Assembly: GCF_009857535.1 (NCBI RefSeq)
Contig: NZ_WWCS01000006.1
Location: 248,001 to 312,000, forward strand
Direction of reading: 5' to 3'
DNA from: Duganella margarita
GTDB taxonomy: Bacteria; Pseudomonadota; Gammaproteobacteria; Burkholderiales; Burkholderiaceae_D
DNA length: 64,000 nucleotides
Each line of letters opens with the position of its first letter. Position 1 is the stretch's first letter. Below the pieces are notes generated by a model. It did no database searches. It saw nothing but the letters and a program-made list of their open reading frames with translations, and was not told the DNA's origin. Shown one piece after another: positions 50,802 through 59,462 of this stretch. A program made the translations under genes and the position numbers.

Positions 50802-51517
50802 AAGGTGTACTCCTTGAAACTCAGGTGAAAAACAGTGCCGTGCGGTTGCCCGGGTTCGTTCCAGATGCGGCCGCCATGCGACTGGACGATAGTGCGGCAG
50901 ATCGCCAGGCCCATGCCGGTGCCGCCCGGCTTGGTGGAAAACAGCGGATCGAAAATCCGCTCGGCCAGCGCCGGCGCAATGCCGGCGCCGTTGTCGGCCA
51001 CGCTGATGCGCAACGCGCCGTCGGCCAGCGCGGTGCGCAGCGCCAGCGTGCGCGGACGGTCGTGCAAGTCGCGCGCCGCCTCGATCGCATTCAGCATCAA
51101 ATTCATCAGCACCTGCATCAGTTGCACGCGGTCGGCGCGCAGCTGGTAATCCGGCGCATAGCTTTCGGTGACGGTGATGCACTGCTGGCGCAGTTCGCCG
51201 CGCAACAGTTGCAGCACGTCGCGCACCACGTCGTTGACCACCAGCGCCTGGCGCTGCGGCGCGGCCTGGCAGGCCATGCCGTGCAGGCTGCGCAGCATCG
51301 CCGACGCGGCGCTGCTGGCTTCCAGCACCACCCGCAAGGCGGTGCGCGCCTGGTCCACGCGTGGCGGGTCCTGCTCCAGCCAGTGCAGGCAGGCCTGGGC
51401 GTTGAGCGTCACCGCCGCCAGCGGCTGCTTGACTTCATGCGCGATGGAGGCGGCGAATTCGCCCAGCGCATTGATGCGCGCCGGTCGCAGATCGGGAGTG
51501 GGCTTGATGCTGGCCAT
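50780..51517 (-). CDS. Soluble histidine kinase lacking a sensor domain
   Basis: 245 residues: HisKA with phospho-His27 (SIAHEVKQPLAAVTLNAQA) and HATPase (LMQVLMNLMLNAIEAARD, VADNGAGIA, STKPGGTGMGLAICR). Only about 20 residues precede the dimerisation domain, with no membrane span or PAS, so input must come from partner proteins or from the large sensor kinase nearby. GGAG is 8 bases from the ATG. First gene of the kinase-regulator pair. Confidence 0.88.
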   Translation of the reverse strand: MASIKPTPDLRPARINALGEFAASIAHEVKQPLAAVTLNAQACLHWLEQDPPRVDQARTALRVVLEASSAASAMLRSLHGMACQAAPQRQALVVNDVVRDVLQLLRGELRQQCITVTESYAPDYQLRADRVQLMQVLMNLMLNAIEAARDLHDRPRTLALRTALADGALRISVADNGAGIAPALAERIFDPLFSTKPGGTGMGLAICRTIVQSHGGRIWNEPGQPHGTVFHLSFKEYTLWTPSRS

Positions 51518-51532
51518 ACTGCTGCTCCAGTG

Positions 51533-51557
51533 GTGTTAAAACAGGTTGCGTTAACAC
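51533..51557. promoter_or_regulatory. GTGTTAA-N11-TTAACAC inverted repeat upstream of the kinase gene
   Basis: Perfect 7-bp arms 11 bases apart, 16-40 bp before the kinase start. The geometry suits a dimeric regulator, perhaps the adjacent NarL-type protein. Confidence 0.5.
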
Positions 51558-51653
51558 ACATCATGCAGGATAGGCCGGAAGAGGGATATACGGCAGATTT
51601 GCAATAAGCGGCATACCCGATAGGGTTAGTCGCTTATTGCTAGTGATTTCTGA

Positions 51654-52634
51654 TTATTGCTTTTGATTAACAGGCTGGGCCGGCGCCGGTGTTTCATCAT
51701 AATTTAGCGGCAGCCATTGGTATTCGCCCTGGTGCTGGCGGATATGGCCGAAACCGGGGAAGGCGATGTGGGCTGCGGCTACCAGCAGGCGCTGCTCGGT
51801 CACCATCTGCAGCAGCCGCGCGCGCGTAGCTTGCGCGTTCGGCTCGCTGCTGTCGTACTTGAGGGTAGCGCCTGGATGCGGGAACTGGATGCCGGCCACG
51901 TGGACGATGTCGCCCCAGATCAGTAGCTGCTGCGATTGGCTCTGTACCAGATAGGCGGCGTGCCCAGGAGTATGGCCGGGCGCCGGCATGGCTTCGAGGC
52001 CGGGTTCCAGCGGACCGAAGTTTTTATACGGCTGATAATGGCCGGCCGCCTTGTACGGCGCCACTGCCGCCTGCGCCGCGTCGAAGAAGGTCGACAGGAA
52101 GTCCGGCGCCAGGGCCTTGTTGGCCGGCGTCAGCCAGTAATCGGCCTCGGCTTGTGAAAGGCGCAGCACGGCGTTGGGGAAGGCGGCCTGGCCGTCGCGC
52201 ATGATGCCGCCGGCATGATCCTTGTGCAGGTGAGTCAGGTAGACCTCATCCACCTGCTCCGGCTGGTAGCCGGCGGCGCGCAGATGCGCCATCAGCTTGC
52301 CGCAGCACGGGCCGTACAGCGCGCCGGCGCCGGCGTCCACCAGGATCAGCTTGCTGCCGGTGTTGATCAGGAAGGCGTTGATCGAGCCTTGCACCGGCAG
52401 CTTGAGGTCGACCTCGGCCAGATCCTGCAAGGCTTGCTGTTGCGTGATGTTGGTCATCACGGTATCCACTGGGAACGGGTGGGTGCCGTCGGACAGCGCG
52501 GTCACCTCGAAGTCGCCGAGCATGATGCGGTAATAGCCAGGCGCCTGGCTTTTGGCCATCGGCGCTGCGGCGTGGACCAGGCCGGCATACGCCAGCATGC
52601 AGGCCGCCATCAGGCGGCGCGGGAATGCAAACAT
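51654..52634 (-). CDS. Secreted MBL-fold metallo-hydrolase
   Basis: 326 residues. Signal peptide to about residue 23 (GLVHA-AAPM), then the metallo-beta-lactamase fold with metal motif THLHKDHAGG, a further His in APGHTPGHA and Asp in IWGDIVH. It resembles lactonase-like MBL proteins that include quorum-quenching AHL lactonases, but the secreted location and the family's breadth leave the substrate open. GGAGAG is 6 bases before the ATG. Confidence 0.85.
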   Translation of the reverse strand: MFAFPRRLMAACMLAYAGLVHAAAPMAKSQAPGYYRIMLGDFEVTALSDGTHPFPVDTVMTNITQQQALQDLAEVDLKLPVQGSINAFLINTGSKLILVDAGAGALYGPCCGKLMAHLRAAGYQPEQVDEVYLTHLHKDHAGGIMRDGQAAFPNAVLRLSQAEADYWLTPANKALAPDFLSTFFDAAQAAVAPYKAAGHYQPYKNFGPLEPGLEAMPAPGHTPGHAAYLVQSQSQQLLIWGDIVHVAGIQFPHPGATLKYDSSEPNAQATRARLLQMVTEQRLLVAAAHIAFPGFGHIRQHQGEYQWLPLNYDETPAPAQPVNQKQ

Positions 52635-52706
52635 AGAGTCTCTCCAGTATCAGGCATAAAGCCGCATACTAGGCGTTGCAGTGGCCCGCGGCTACTGGCT
52701 ATAGGA

Positions 52707-53330
52707 TTAGTTCAGGTGGACCAGGCCGCGCTTGGCGGCCACCATGGCGGCCTCGGTGCGGGTGCAGACGTTGAGTTTGGACATGATGCTCTTGACGTGG
52801 AACTTGACGGTGCCGACGCCGATGCCGGCGGCGCGGGCGATGACCTTGTTGCTCATGCCGGTGGCCAGGTGCATCAGGATGTCGCGTTCGCGCGGGGTCA
52901 GCTGGTTGCCGTGGATGCGGCTGGCCAGCTTGACGGCCAGTTCCGGCATCATGAATTTCTTGCCTTGCAGGACGGCGTGTATGCAGGTCATCAGGTCGTC
53001 GAGCGGGGCGCTTTTGAGCATGTAGGCGTGGGCGCCGGCGCGCATGCTGCGGTCGGCATCGTCTTCACCGTCGTGGCCGCTGAGGATGATGACCTTGGCG
53101 TCCGGATGCTGGGCGCGGATGCGGCCGATGGCTTCGACGCCGTCGCAGCCCGGCATGTTCAGGTCCATCAGCAGCAGGTCGGGGTGCAGGCGGTCGCACA
53201 TCTCCATGGCTTGCTGGCCGTCGCAGGCCTGGCCCAGCAGCGTGAACTTGCCGTCGGACTCGATCAAGGCGGCCATGCCGGCGCGGATCAGCGGGTGGAC
53301 GTCGGCAATGAGAACGGATGCGGTATTCAT
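52707..53330 (-). CDS. NarL/LuxR-type response regulator with altered acidic pocket
   Basis: 207 residues, the same length as the regulator at 50178 and clearly paralogous (VGTVKFHVKSIMSKLNVCTRTEAAMVAAKRGL). Phospho-acceptor Asp56 (LLLMDLNMP) and the Lys in YMLKSAP are kept, but the metal-binding acidic pair reads Asp10-Val11 (IADVHPL) in place of Asp-Asp. Phosphorylation may be weaker or different. No kinase is directly adjacent. Confidence 0.9.
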   Translation of the reverse strand: MNTASVLIADVHPLIRAGMAALIESDGKFTLLGQACDGQQAMEMCDRLHPDLLLMDLNMPGCDGVEAIGRIRAQHPDAKVIILSGHDGEDDADRSMRAGAHAYMLKSAPLDDLMTCIHAVLQGKKFMMPELAVKLASRIHGNQLTPRERDILMHLATGMSNKVIARAAGIGVGTVKFHVKSIMSKLNVCTRTEAAMVAAKRGLVHLN

Positions 53331-53417
53331 GGTCTGGATCTCCAGGTGAGGTTGATGAAGTCATTCTCGTCAACCTTGGCCGCGGCGTATAGTTATACGT
53401 TGGTATAGGCGGCCCCG

Positions 53418-54455
53418 TCAGCGGACCGCCTTGGCTTGCGCGATCGCCTCACGCTCGCATTCCTCCGGCGTTTTGTGACACGCGGCGAGCGCCTCGGTGT
53501 ACCGGAGCGTCTGTTGCAGCGCGGTCAGGTCGTCCCGGAATTCGCGCGCGGCGCCAGGCTCTTTCTCCATTTGCCGGGTAAGGTCCGCCACATTGGCCTT
53601 CTGGCGCTGGATGATGGCGGCGCGAATGCGCACCAGCTCGGCTGCTGGCGGCGCCGGCATGGCCGCCATGTCATCGGACGCTGGCCGCTCGACCAGTTCG
53701 ATCTTGCCATCTGCGCGCACCGCTACAGCGAGATTGTCCGGTTTGTCGTACTTGGGCACCGGCAGCGTGATGGTCCTGGTTTGGCCTTCCGGCGGCGAGC
53801 GGACTTCGACGTTGAGGCGCAGCGCGGCATGCCATTTTTGCGGCAGATAGTAACAGCAGCTTTGCAGGCTGGCCATGTAGGGCGCCAGCGGATCGGTATC
53901 GACGGCATTGTCCTTGTTGCGCGGGTCGCTGACGCCGACCTGCACTGCTTTCGAACTGAAATTGAGCGTGGTGATCGTAACGCGTTGTTCGCTCGCGCCC
54001 GGCTTGTACTTGCTCTCGCCGCGCTCGCCACGTTCGGCGCGACCGGTGAGGAGTGGCCGGCGCAGCAACTGCGGCGAGCCCAGTTGCACCATGTGCGCCA
54101 GATATCCCGTATCGGAGCGCCCGGCAACAGAGAGTGCGCCTGGCGGCATCTGGTAGATGGCGCCCATTTTTTCGATCCACAGCGTGCGCACGCGCGGGTC
54201 CTGGGGGAACGGGCCGGGCAATACCTCATTGGCCGGCGGCGTGCCGACATGGCCGGATTGCGGTCCGCTCCAGGCACTGTTGTAATTGCTCAGGACGGTA
54301 TAGTCGTCCACCCCTTTCCAGATCTTGAACATGTCCGTCTGCGCGCCGGTGCGCGGGTCGACGGTGGAATAAATACCTTCGAAGAGATCTGGTGCGGCCG
54401 CTTGGCCGGTCACGGGCACGGCGAGGCTGAGAGCGAGCAGGGAAGTCAGGCGCAT
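53418..54455 (-). CDS. Secreted DUF3304-like protein
   Basis: 345 residues. Signal peptide (MRLTSLLALSLAVPVTGQA-AAP), an N-terminal half with many Trp and Pro residues, then a block near 190-260 with FSSKAVQVGVSDP, SLQSCCYYLPQKW and TITLPVPKYDKPDNLAV that resembles DUF3304 (paired Cys before LPxxW). A C-terminal helical tail ends in CHKTPEECEREA. DUF3304 proteins are often found near secretion genes; none is here. ATG chosen for the signal peptide. Confidence 0.65.
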   Translation of the reverse strand: MRLTSLLALSLAVPVTGQAAAPDLFEGIYSTVDPRTGAQTDMFKIWKGVDDYTVLSNYNSAWSGPQSGHVGTPPANEVLPGPFPQDPRVRTLWIEKMGAIYQMPPGALSVAGRSDTGYLAHMVQLGSPQLLRRPLLTGRAERGERGESKYKPGASEQRVTITTLNFSSKAVQVGVSDPRNKDNAVDTDPLAPYMASLQSCCYYLPQKWHAALRLNVEVRSPPEGQTRTITLPVPKYDKPDNLAVAVRADGKIELVERPASDDMAAMPAPPAAELVRIRAAIIQRQKANVADLTRQMEKEPGAAREFRDDLTALQQTLRYTEALAACHKTPEECEREAIAQAKAVR

Positions 54456-55087
54456 AAATCTTTCAGTTGGTTGAGTTGGGCAAGAAAGCGTTCGGCGGCG
54501 AGGGACGGCGGCCACGGTTCCCATGGCGTGCCGCCGTAGATGGCGTGCAGCGGATCGTCGTGCAGGGGCGGTACGGTGATTTTCAGTGTCTGCTGCACTT
54601 CGGTGGCGGACCAGCCGGCGATGTGGACCGCTTCGCTGGCGGCGGCCAGACGGTCGGCGAGTTTGTGGGCGGCGTATTCTTTTGTTGTCCAGCCCGGCAG
54701 ACCGTAGCGCAGGAAGACGGCGGCGTCGAGTTTTTGCGACAGGGTTTTAAAGGCGTCGCCCAAAAACGGCTTGAGCGGCGAGATGCAGTCGAAGCCCAGC
54801 AGGCCTTCTTCGGCGTCGTGCAGCAGTTCGCGCAGCGCCGCCAGCGGCGGCAGCGTCAGGCCGGCAGCGGTGCAGGCGGCGGTGCGCACCTGCATCACCG
54901 TCAACGAGTGCTGCGCCACCGACAGCGGCAGCGGCCACGCCGAATGGCCGCCCCAGCGATAGGTGCGCGCCAGCCCCAGCGCGAGATCGCTATCGTCCCA
55001 GTCGAAGGGTGTGGGATCGAGTAAATCGAGGCGCCGTCCGGACGGCATACGCACCCAGGCGCGCTGTTCGTGATGATCTCTGGTCAT
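54446..55087 (-). CDS. HD-domain phosphohydrolase (YfbR-like)
   Basis: 213 residues. Metal ligands are His in VAQHSLTV and the His-Asp pair in LREACLL-type helix LLHDAEEGLLG, with a later Asp in KLADRLAAASEA. The N-terminal part (AWVRMPSGRRLDLLDPTPFDW) is typical of proteins annotated as nucleotide phosphohydrolases. It overlaps the start of the DUF3304-like gene by 10 bp, so both are probably one unit. Confidence 0.8.
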   Translation of the reverse strand: MTRDHHEQRAWVRMPSGRRLDLLDPTPFDWDDSDLALGLARTYRWGGHSAWPLPLSVAQHSLTVMQVRTAACTAAGLTLPPLAALRELLHDAEEGLLGFDCISPLKPFLGDAFKTLSQKLDAAVFLRYGLPGWTTKEYAAHKLADRLAAASEAVHIAGWSATEVQQTLKITVPPLHDDPLHAIYGGTPWEPWPPSLAAERFLAQLNQLKDLCA

Positions 55088-55183
55088 GCTTCATTCTACA
55101 CCGCCATTCTGCGATTTATTTTTGGCAATATGTGCGGAATTTCACATACACTAAAGGTCTAGTCCAACCTCTTTCCCTAGACC

Positions 55184-58100
55184 ATGGCGACCAGACCTAA
55201 CTACATTTACCAGGGCGGCTCGGTGATGATGCATTCACCCCTGCAATTGAAAAACGCCGACATGTACGGCTTCTTCGTCCGGGGCGACCTGGCGAAATTG
55301 CAGGCCACGCTGGACGGTACGCTGAACGCGGTGGCCGGCGCGCGCATGCGCTTCAAGGCGATCTCACCGTATGTGCTGATCACCTTCACGCAGGTGAACC
55401 ACGCCGATTCGGCAGGGCCAGTCGATCACGCCAAGGGCTGGATCACGGAGATCGATATCGTCACCTGGATCATGGTCGGCGCCATGGACGACGAGGGCGA
55501 GCTGTCGCACATTTACTACTATCCGGCGCACATCTTCGTGGACGATGCGATGGCGCTGATTAACGGCCGCGAACTGTTCGGCTATCCCAAGTATTTGTGC
55601 GAATACGAGATCGGTGCGCAGCGCTGCGCCCTGTCGGCCAAGGGCTTCCATCCGTTTTCGCCGGAGACCAAAATCGCCCTGCATCCGCTGCTGGAGGTGA
55701 ACGCCACGCAGGCCAACGGCGACGAGCGGGAAATCGGCAGCCTGCTGGAACTGATCGAGCAGGCGATCGAACTGTTCGCGTCCATTCCGGATTTCTTCAA
55801 CATGGATATCGCTGGCTGGGAGGACATCATCTCCCTGCTGCGCAATCCGCGCATCGATCAGGTCTTCCTCAAGCAGTTCCCGGATAGCTTTGGCCTGAAG
55901 GCAGTGTACCAGGCCATCCTGGCGGCGCCGGCGACCATCGACAAGATCCACGGCGGCAAATTGCTGGGCCATGACTACGAAGTGGTGTTGCACGCCTTCG
56001 ACAGCTTCCCGCTCAACGATACGCTCGGCCTGCAACTCGGCGCGCAGCAGGCCATCCTGCCGTACTACCTGAATTTTGATTTCACGGCGGAGCCGGGCGA
56101 GGAGCTGGTGGATAACTCATCGGTCGCGCCGCAGAAGATTGCGATTCTCGGCGGTGGCGTCAGCGCCATGACCACGGCCTATTATCTGACCGATCAACCG
56201 GGCTGGCAGAACAACTACGACATCACGCTCTATCAGCAAGGCTGGCGGCTGGGCGGCAAAGGCGCCAGCGGTCGCAATGCGGCATACGGCCAGCGCATCG
56301 AGGAACATGGCCTGCATATCTGGTTCGGCTTTTACTCCAATGCGTTCAGGATGATCAAGGCCGCCTATGCGGCGCTGGATCGTCCGCCCGGCGCACCGCT
56401 GGCCACCTGGCGCGACGCCTTCAAGCAGCAGGATTACGTGGCCTTGTCCGAAAAAGTCGGCGAGCAATGGCACAACTGGTCGATTACGTTCCCGTCGCTG
56501 CCGGGCGAGCCGGGTGAGGGCGATCAGAAGATCACGCTGTGGCAGATGGCCGTGGCGATGGTCAGCTGGATCGAGCAATGGATACGCAGCCTGGATCATC
56601 TGACCAAGGAGATGGAACTGGCGCCGCATCCGCACCATACCGGCATCATTCCGGACTGGCTGTATCACCTGGCCGAAGGCGTGACATCGTCGGCGTCAGA
56701 GTTGATGGATGACGTGTCGCTGCTGGCGGGCGCCTTGTCCGGCATGGTGTTCAACATGGCGGAGGATGCGGGCAAAGGCCAGCATCTGGCGCTGGCCGGC
56801 GCCATGGCGGGCGTGCGCAGCAAGCTGCATTCGCGCTATGACAAGCTGATTGCGCGCGCCGATGGCGATGTGGCGGACGATATCCGCCGTCTGTTCATCT
56901 GCCTGGATCTCGGCATGACGATCATGAAGGGCGTATTCGAGGATGGCGTGATACGCAACGGCTTCGATGTCATCAACGATATCGATTTCCGCGACTGGCT
57001 GCGCAAGCATGGCGGCGATGAGCAGTTGGCGGTGAATTCGGCGCCGGTGCGCGGGTTCTATGACTTGATCTTCGCCTATGAGGGAGGCGATTTCGAGAAG
57101 CCGAACGCGGAAGCCGGCACCATGCTGCGCTCCATGGCCCGCATCGGCCTGGCGTACAAGGGCGGCATCATGTTCAAGATGCAGGCCGGGATGGGCGATA
57201 CCATCTTCACGCCGCTGTATCAGGCGCTGTTGAAGCGCGGCGTGAAGTTCAAGTTCTTCCACAAGGTGGAGGAGCTGGTGCCGGATGGGGCGCAGATCGG
57301 CAGCATCCGCATGACGCAGCAGGTGCAGCTGGCCGGTGCGGACTACGATCCGCTGTTGCCGGTAAAAGGACTGGATTGCTGGCCGAGCGCGCCGCTGTAT
57401 CCGCAGATTGACGAGCTGCAGGCGCAACTGCTGCAGGCAAAGGAAATCAACCTGGAGTCGCATTGGACCGACTGGCCGGAGGTGTACCGCGAAGCGTTCG
57501 GCAAGGAGCTGCCAACGGTAACGCTGAAGCGCGGCGTGGATTTCGATCAGGTGGTGTTCGGTATTTCGGTCGGCTCCTTGCCGGTGCTATGTCCGCAGTT
57601 GCTGGCGCAAAGCCCGGCGCTGCTGGCGACCTCGGAGAAGGTGCAGACGGTGGCTACGCAAGCCTATCAGGTCTGGCTCAACAAAGATCTGACGCAGATG
57701 GGCTGGGCGCATCAGCCTGATGGTCAGCAGCCGGTGCTGAGCGGCTTCACCGAGCCGTTTGATACGTGGGCGCCGATGGATCAGCTGCTGGTGCGCGAAG
57801 ACTGGCCGGCGCCGCTCGATCCCCGCAATGTCTCCTACTTCTGTAGCGCGCTGACGGTGGACAGCTATCCGCCCGCCAGCGTGCATGGCTTCCCGGCGCA
57901 GATGGCGGAGGTGGCGAAGCAGGGCGCGATCAATCAGCTGAGCAAGGAAATTGCGTCGCTATGGTCGGCGGCCGGGCCGGCGGGCGCGTTCCCGTGGCAA
58001 TGGCTGGTGGACGGCAGCGAAGCCACCGGCGTGCAGCGCTTCGATGCGCAGTATTGGCGGGCGAATGTCGATCCATCCGAGCGGTATGTGATGTCGGTCG

Positions 58101-58285
58101 TCGGTTCGACCAAGTATAGGTTGCGTACCGATCAATCGGGTTTCTCGAATCTGTTCCTGACCGGGGACTGGATCAAGACCGGCATCAACGCCGGCTGCGT
58201 GGAGGCGGCGGTGATGGCGGGCATGCAGGCCTCGCGCGCGATCAGCGGCTACCCCGCCGTCATTGAAGGCGAATCGGACTTTTAA
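55184..58285 (+). CDS. Fusion of acetoacetate-decarboxylase-like and FAD amine-oxidase-like domains
   Basis: 1033 residues. Residues about 15-265 match the acetoacetate decarboxylase fold; GRELFGYPKYL keeps one Lys (about residue 136) where ADC has its Schiff-base Lys, but the following Lys is Tyr. From about 315 a dinucleotide-binding motif (KIAILGGGVSAMTTAYYL) opens a phytoene-desaturase/amine-oxidase-like flavoprotein with GWRLGGKGASGRNA and GLHIWFGFYSNAF. A C-terminal FLTGDWIKTGINAGCVEAAV closes the FAD site. The product is unknown; a combined decarboxylase-oxidoreductase acting on a beta-keto acid or isoprenoid-like substrate is conceivable. Confidence 0.8.
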   Translation: MATRPNYIYQGGSVMMHSPLQLKNADMYGFFVRGDLAKLQATLDGTLNAVAGARMRFKAISPYVLITFTQVNHADSAGPVDHAKGWITEIDIVTWIMVGAMDDEGELSHIYYYPAHIFVDDAMALINGRELFGYPKYLCEYEIGAQRCALSAKGFHPFSPETKIALHPLLEVNATQANGDEREIGSLLELIEQAIELFASIPDFFNMDIAGWEDIISLLRNPRIDQVFLKQFPDSFGLKAVYQAILAAPATIDKIHGGKLLGHDYEVVLHAFDSFPLNDTLGLQLGAQQAILPYYLNFDFTAEPGEELVDNSSVAPQKIAILGGGVSAMTTAYYLTDQPGWQNNYDITLYQQGWRLGGKGASGRNAAYGQRIEEHGLHIWFGFYSNAFRMIKAAYAALDRPPGAPLATWRDAFKQQDYVALSEKVGEQWHNWSITFPSLPGEPGEGDQKITLWQMAVAMVSWIEQWIRSLDHLTKEMELAPHPHHTGIIPDWLYHLAEGVTSSASELMDDVSLLAGALSGMVFNMAEDAGKGQHLALAGAMAGVRSKLHSRYDKLIARADGDVADDIRRLFICLDLGMTIMKGVFEDGVIRNGFDVINDIDFRDWLRKHGGDEQLAVNSAPVRGFYDLIFAYEGGDFEKPNAEAGTMLRSMARIGLAYKGGIMFKMQAGMGDTIFTPLYQALLKRGVKFKFFHKVEELVPDGAQIGSIRMTQQVQLAGADYDPLLPVKGLDCWPSAPLYPQIDELQAQLLQAKEINLESHWTDWPEVYREAFGKELPTVTLKRGVDFDQVVFGISVGSLPVLCPQLLAQSPALLATSEKVQTVATQAYQVWLNKDLTQMGWAHQPDGQQPVLSGFTEPFDTWAPMDQLLVREDWPAPLDPRNVSYFCSALTVDSYPPASVHGFPAQMAEVAKQGAINQLSKEIASLWSAAGPAGAFPWQWLVDGSEATGVQRFDAQYWRANVDPSERYVMSVVGSTKYRLRTDQSGFSNLFLTGDWIKTGINAGCVEAAVMAGMQASRAISGYPAVIEGESDF

Positions 58286-58293
58286 CGCGACTT

Positions 58294-58842
58294 CTAAAGC
58301 TGCTTGTGGAAGAAGGTAGTGGCGCAGTAGGCGCCGTCCGGCATCAGCGCGAAGTTGGGCACGGTGCCGACGGTCTGCCAGCCGGCGCGCTGGTACAGGC
58401 GTTCTGCATCGCCGCCGGTGACGGTATCCAGCACCAGCACGGTCTTGCCTTGGTCGCGCGCGGCCCGCTCGACGGCCGCCATCAGTTGAGCGGCGACGCC
58501 ACGGCGGCGGGCATCGCGGTGTACCAGCATTTTGGCGACATCGGCGCGATGCGGCTGGTTGTCCGGCTGCGCGGTGATCAGCTGGACGGTGCCGAGAATG
58601 CGGCCTGCGGTGGTCTCCGCCACCAGCAGCACGCGTTCCTTGCTGGCGGCGGCTTGCAGCACGCCGTACCAGAAGCCCAGCGCTTTCTCGCGCGTCAGCG
58701 GCAGCATGAAGCTGACCGAGGCGCCGCCTTCCACGCAATCGATCAAGACATCGGCCAGTGCCTGCGCCAGCGGCGCTGCGCGTTCGCGCGCTTCGTCGGT
58801 GCTGATGCGGCGGATGGCGATATCGGCGTGGACGTCGGTCAT
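58294..58842 (-). CDS. GNAT-family N-acetyltransferase
   Basis: 182 residues. The acetyl-CoA loop is ADVAKMLVHRDARRRGVAAQLMAAVE with RRRGVA, and the C-terminal strand follows LYQRAGWQTVGTVP. The ATG overlaps the stop of the XRE-cupin gene (ATGA), which fixes the start and links the two. The acceptor is unknown; small-molecule detoxification is a family theme. Confidence 0.88.
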   Translation of the reverse strand: MTDVHADIAIRRISTDEARERAAPLAQALADVLIDCVEGGASVSFMLPLTREKALGFWYGVLQAAASKERVLLVAETTAGRILGTVQLITAQPDNQPHRADVAKMLVHRDARRRGVAAQLMAAVERAARDQGKTVLVLDTVTGGDAERLYQRAGWQTVGTVPNFALMPDGAYCATTFFHKQL

Positions 58843-59420
58843 GGATTTCTCCGTGTGGCGGCTTGCGTGGCCAGCGCCACCAGGTAGCGCGCCGGGTTGT
58901 CGGTTGGGTTGTGGTAGACAATGTGCCGGTCGAGGCGCATGGCCAGCGTATCGCCGGCTTGCAGACGCCATTGCTGGTCGCCGGCGCTGATATCCATCGC
59001 GCCTTCGATCATCCATACCTGCTGGTGAATGTCTGTGTTGTGCGGAACGCTGTCATAGGCCACGCGCTGGCCGGCGGGAAAGACCACATCCACCAGTTGC
59101 AAAGGCGACGGCGCGGAAGGCGACAGGCTGCGGCGCGTGTAGCCGGAGCCGGGATCGGTCCACACCGGCTGCTCGGCCACGCGGGCCACCGGCGACGGCT
59201 CGCTGTCTTCGCTTTTGTCTTCAAACAGTGTGGCCAGCGACACGCCGAGCGCGCTGGCGAGTTTGTCCAGTACCGCTGCGGTGGGACTGCTCTCGCCGCG
59301 CTCAATCAGCGAGATGTTGGAGCGGCTGACGCCACTGCGGGTCGCCAGCGCGTCCAGCGACAGCCCTTGGGCGTCGCGCAGTTCCCGCAGACGGCGGGCA
59401 ATAAGAAGGTTGATGTCCAT
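58839..59420 (-). CDS. XRE-family regulator with C-terminal cupin domain
   Basis: 193 residues. HTH_3 at about 8-62 (LRELRDAQGLSLDALATRSGVSRSNISLIERGESSP) and a cupin_2 barrel at about 110-185 (VFPAGQRVAYDS, QVWMIEGAMDISAGDQQWRLQAGDTLAM). Such proteins sense small ligands and usually control an adjacent enzyme, here the acetyltransferase. An inverted repeat covering its own start codon suggests autoregulation. Confidence 0.9.
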   Translation of the reverse strand: MDINLLIARRLRELRDAQGLSLDALATRSGVSRSNISLIERGESSPTAAVLDKLASALGVSLATLFEDKSEDSEPSPVARVAEQPVWTDPGSGYTRRSLSPSAPSPLQLVDVVFPAGQRVAYDSVPHNTDIHQQVWMIEGAMDISAGDQQWRLQAGDTLAMRLDRHIVYHNPTDNPARYLVALATQAATRRNP

Positions 59421-59461
59421 GGATTTCCATTTTACAGGAAATCCATGTCCAGTAAACTGGA
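59419..59461. promoter_or_regulatory. Two palindromes at the start of the XRE-cupin gene
   Basis: ATGGATTTCC (59419-59428) and GGAAATCCAT (59437-59446) are exact complements 8 bases apart and include the first bases of the coding sequence. TCCAGT-AA-ACTGGA (59448-59461) follows at once. Together they fill the 42-bp space to the next gene upstream and are likely operators for the XRE protein. Confidence 0.6.
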
Positions 59462-59462
59462 A

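Noticed and set aside
51654..52634. Quorum-quenching AHL lactonase
   Set aside because: The MBL metal motif alone does not define AHL activity, and the protein is secreted; annotated only as an MBL-fold hydrolase.
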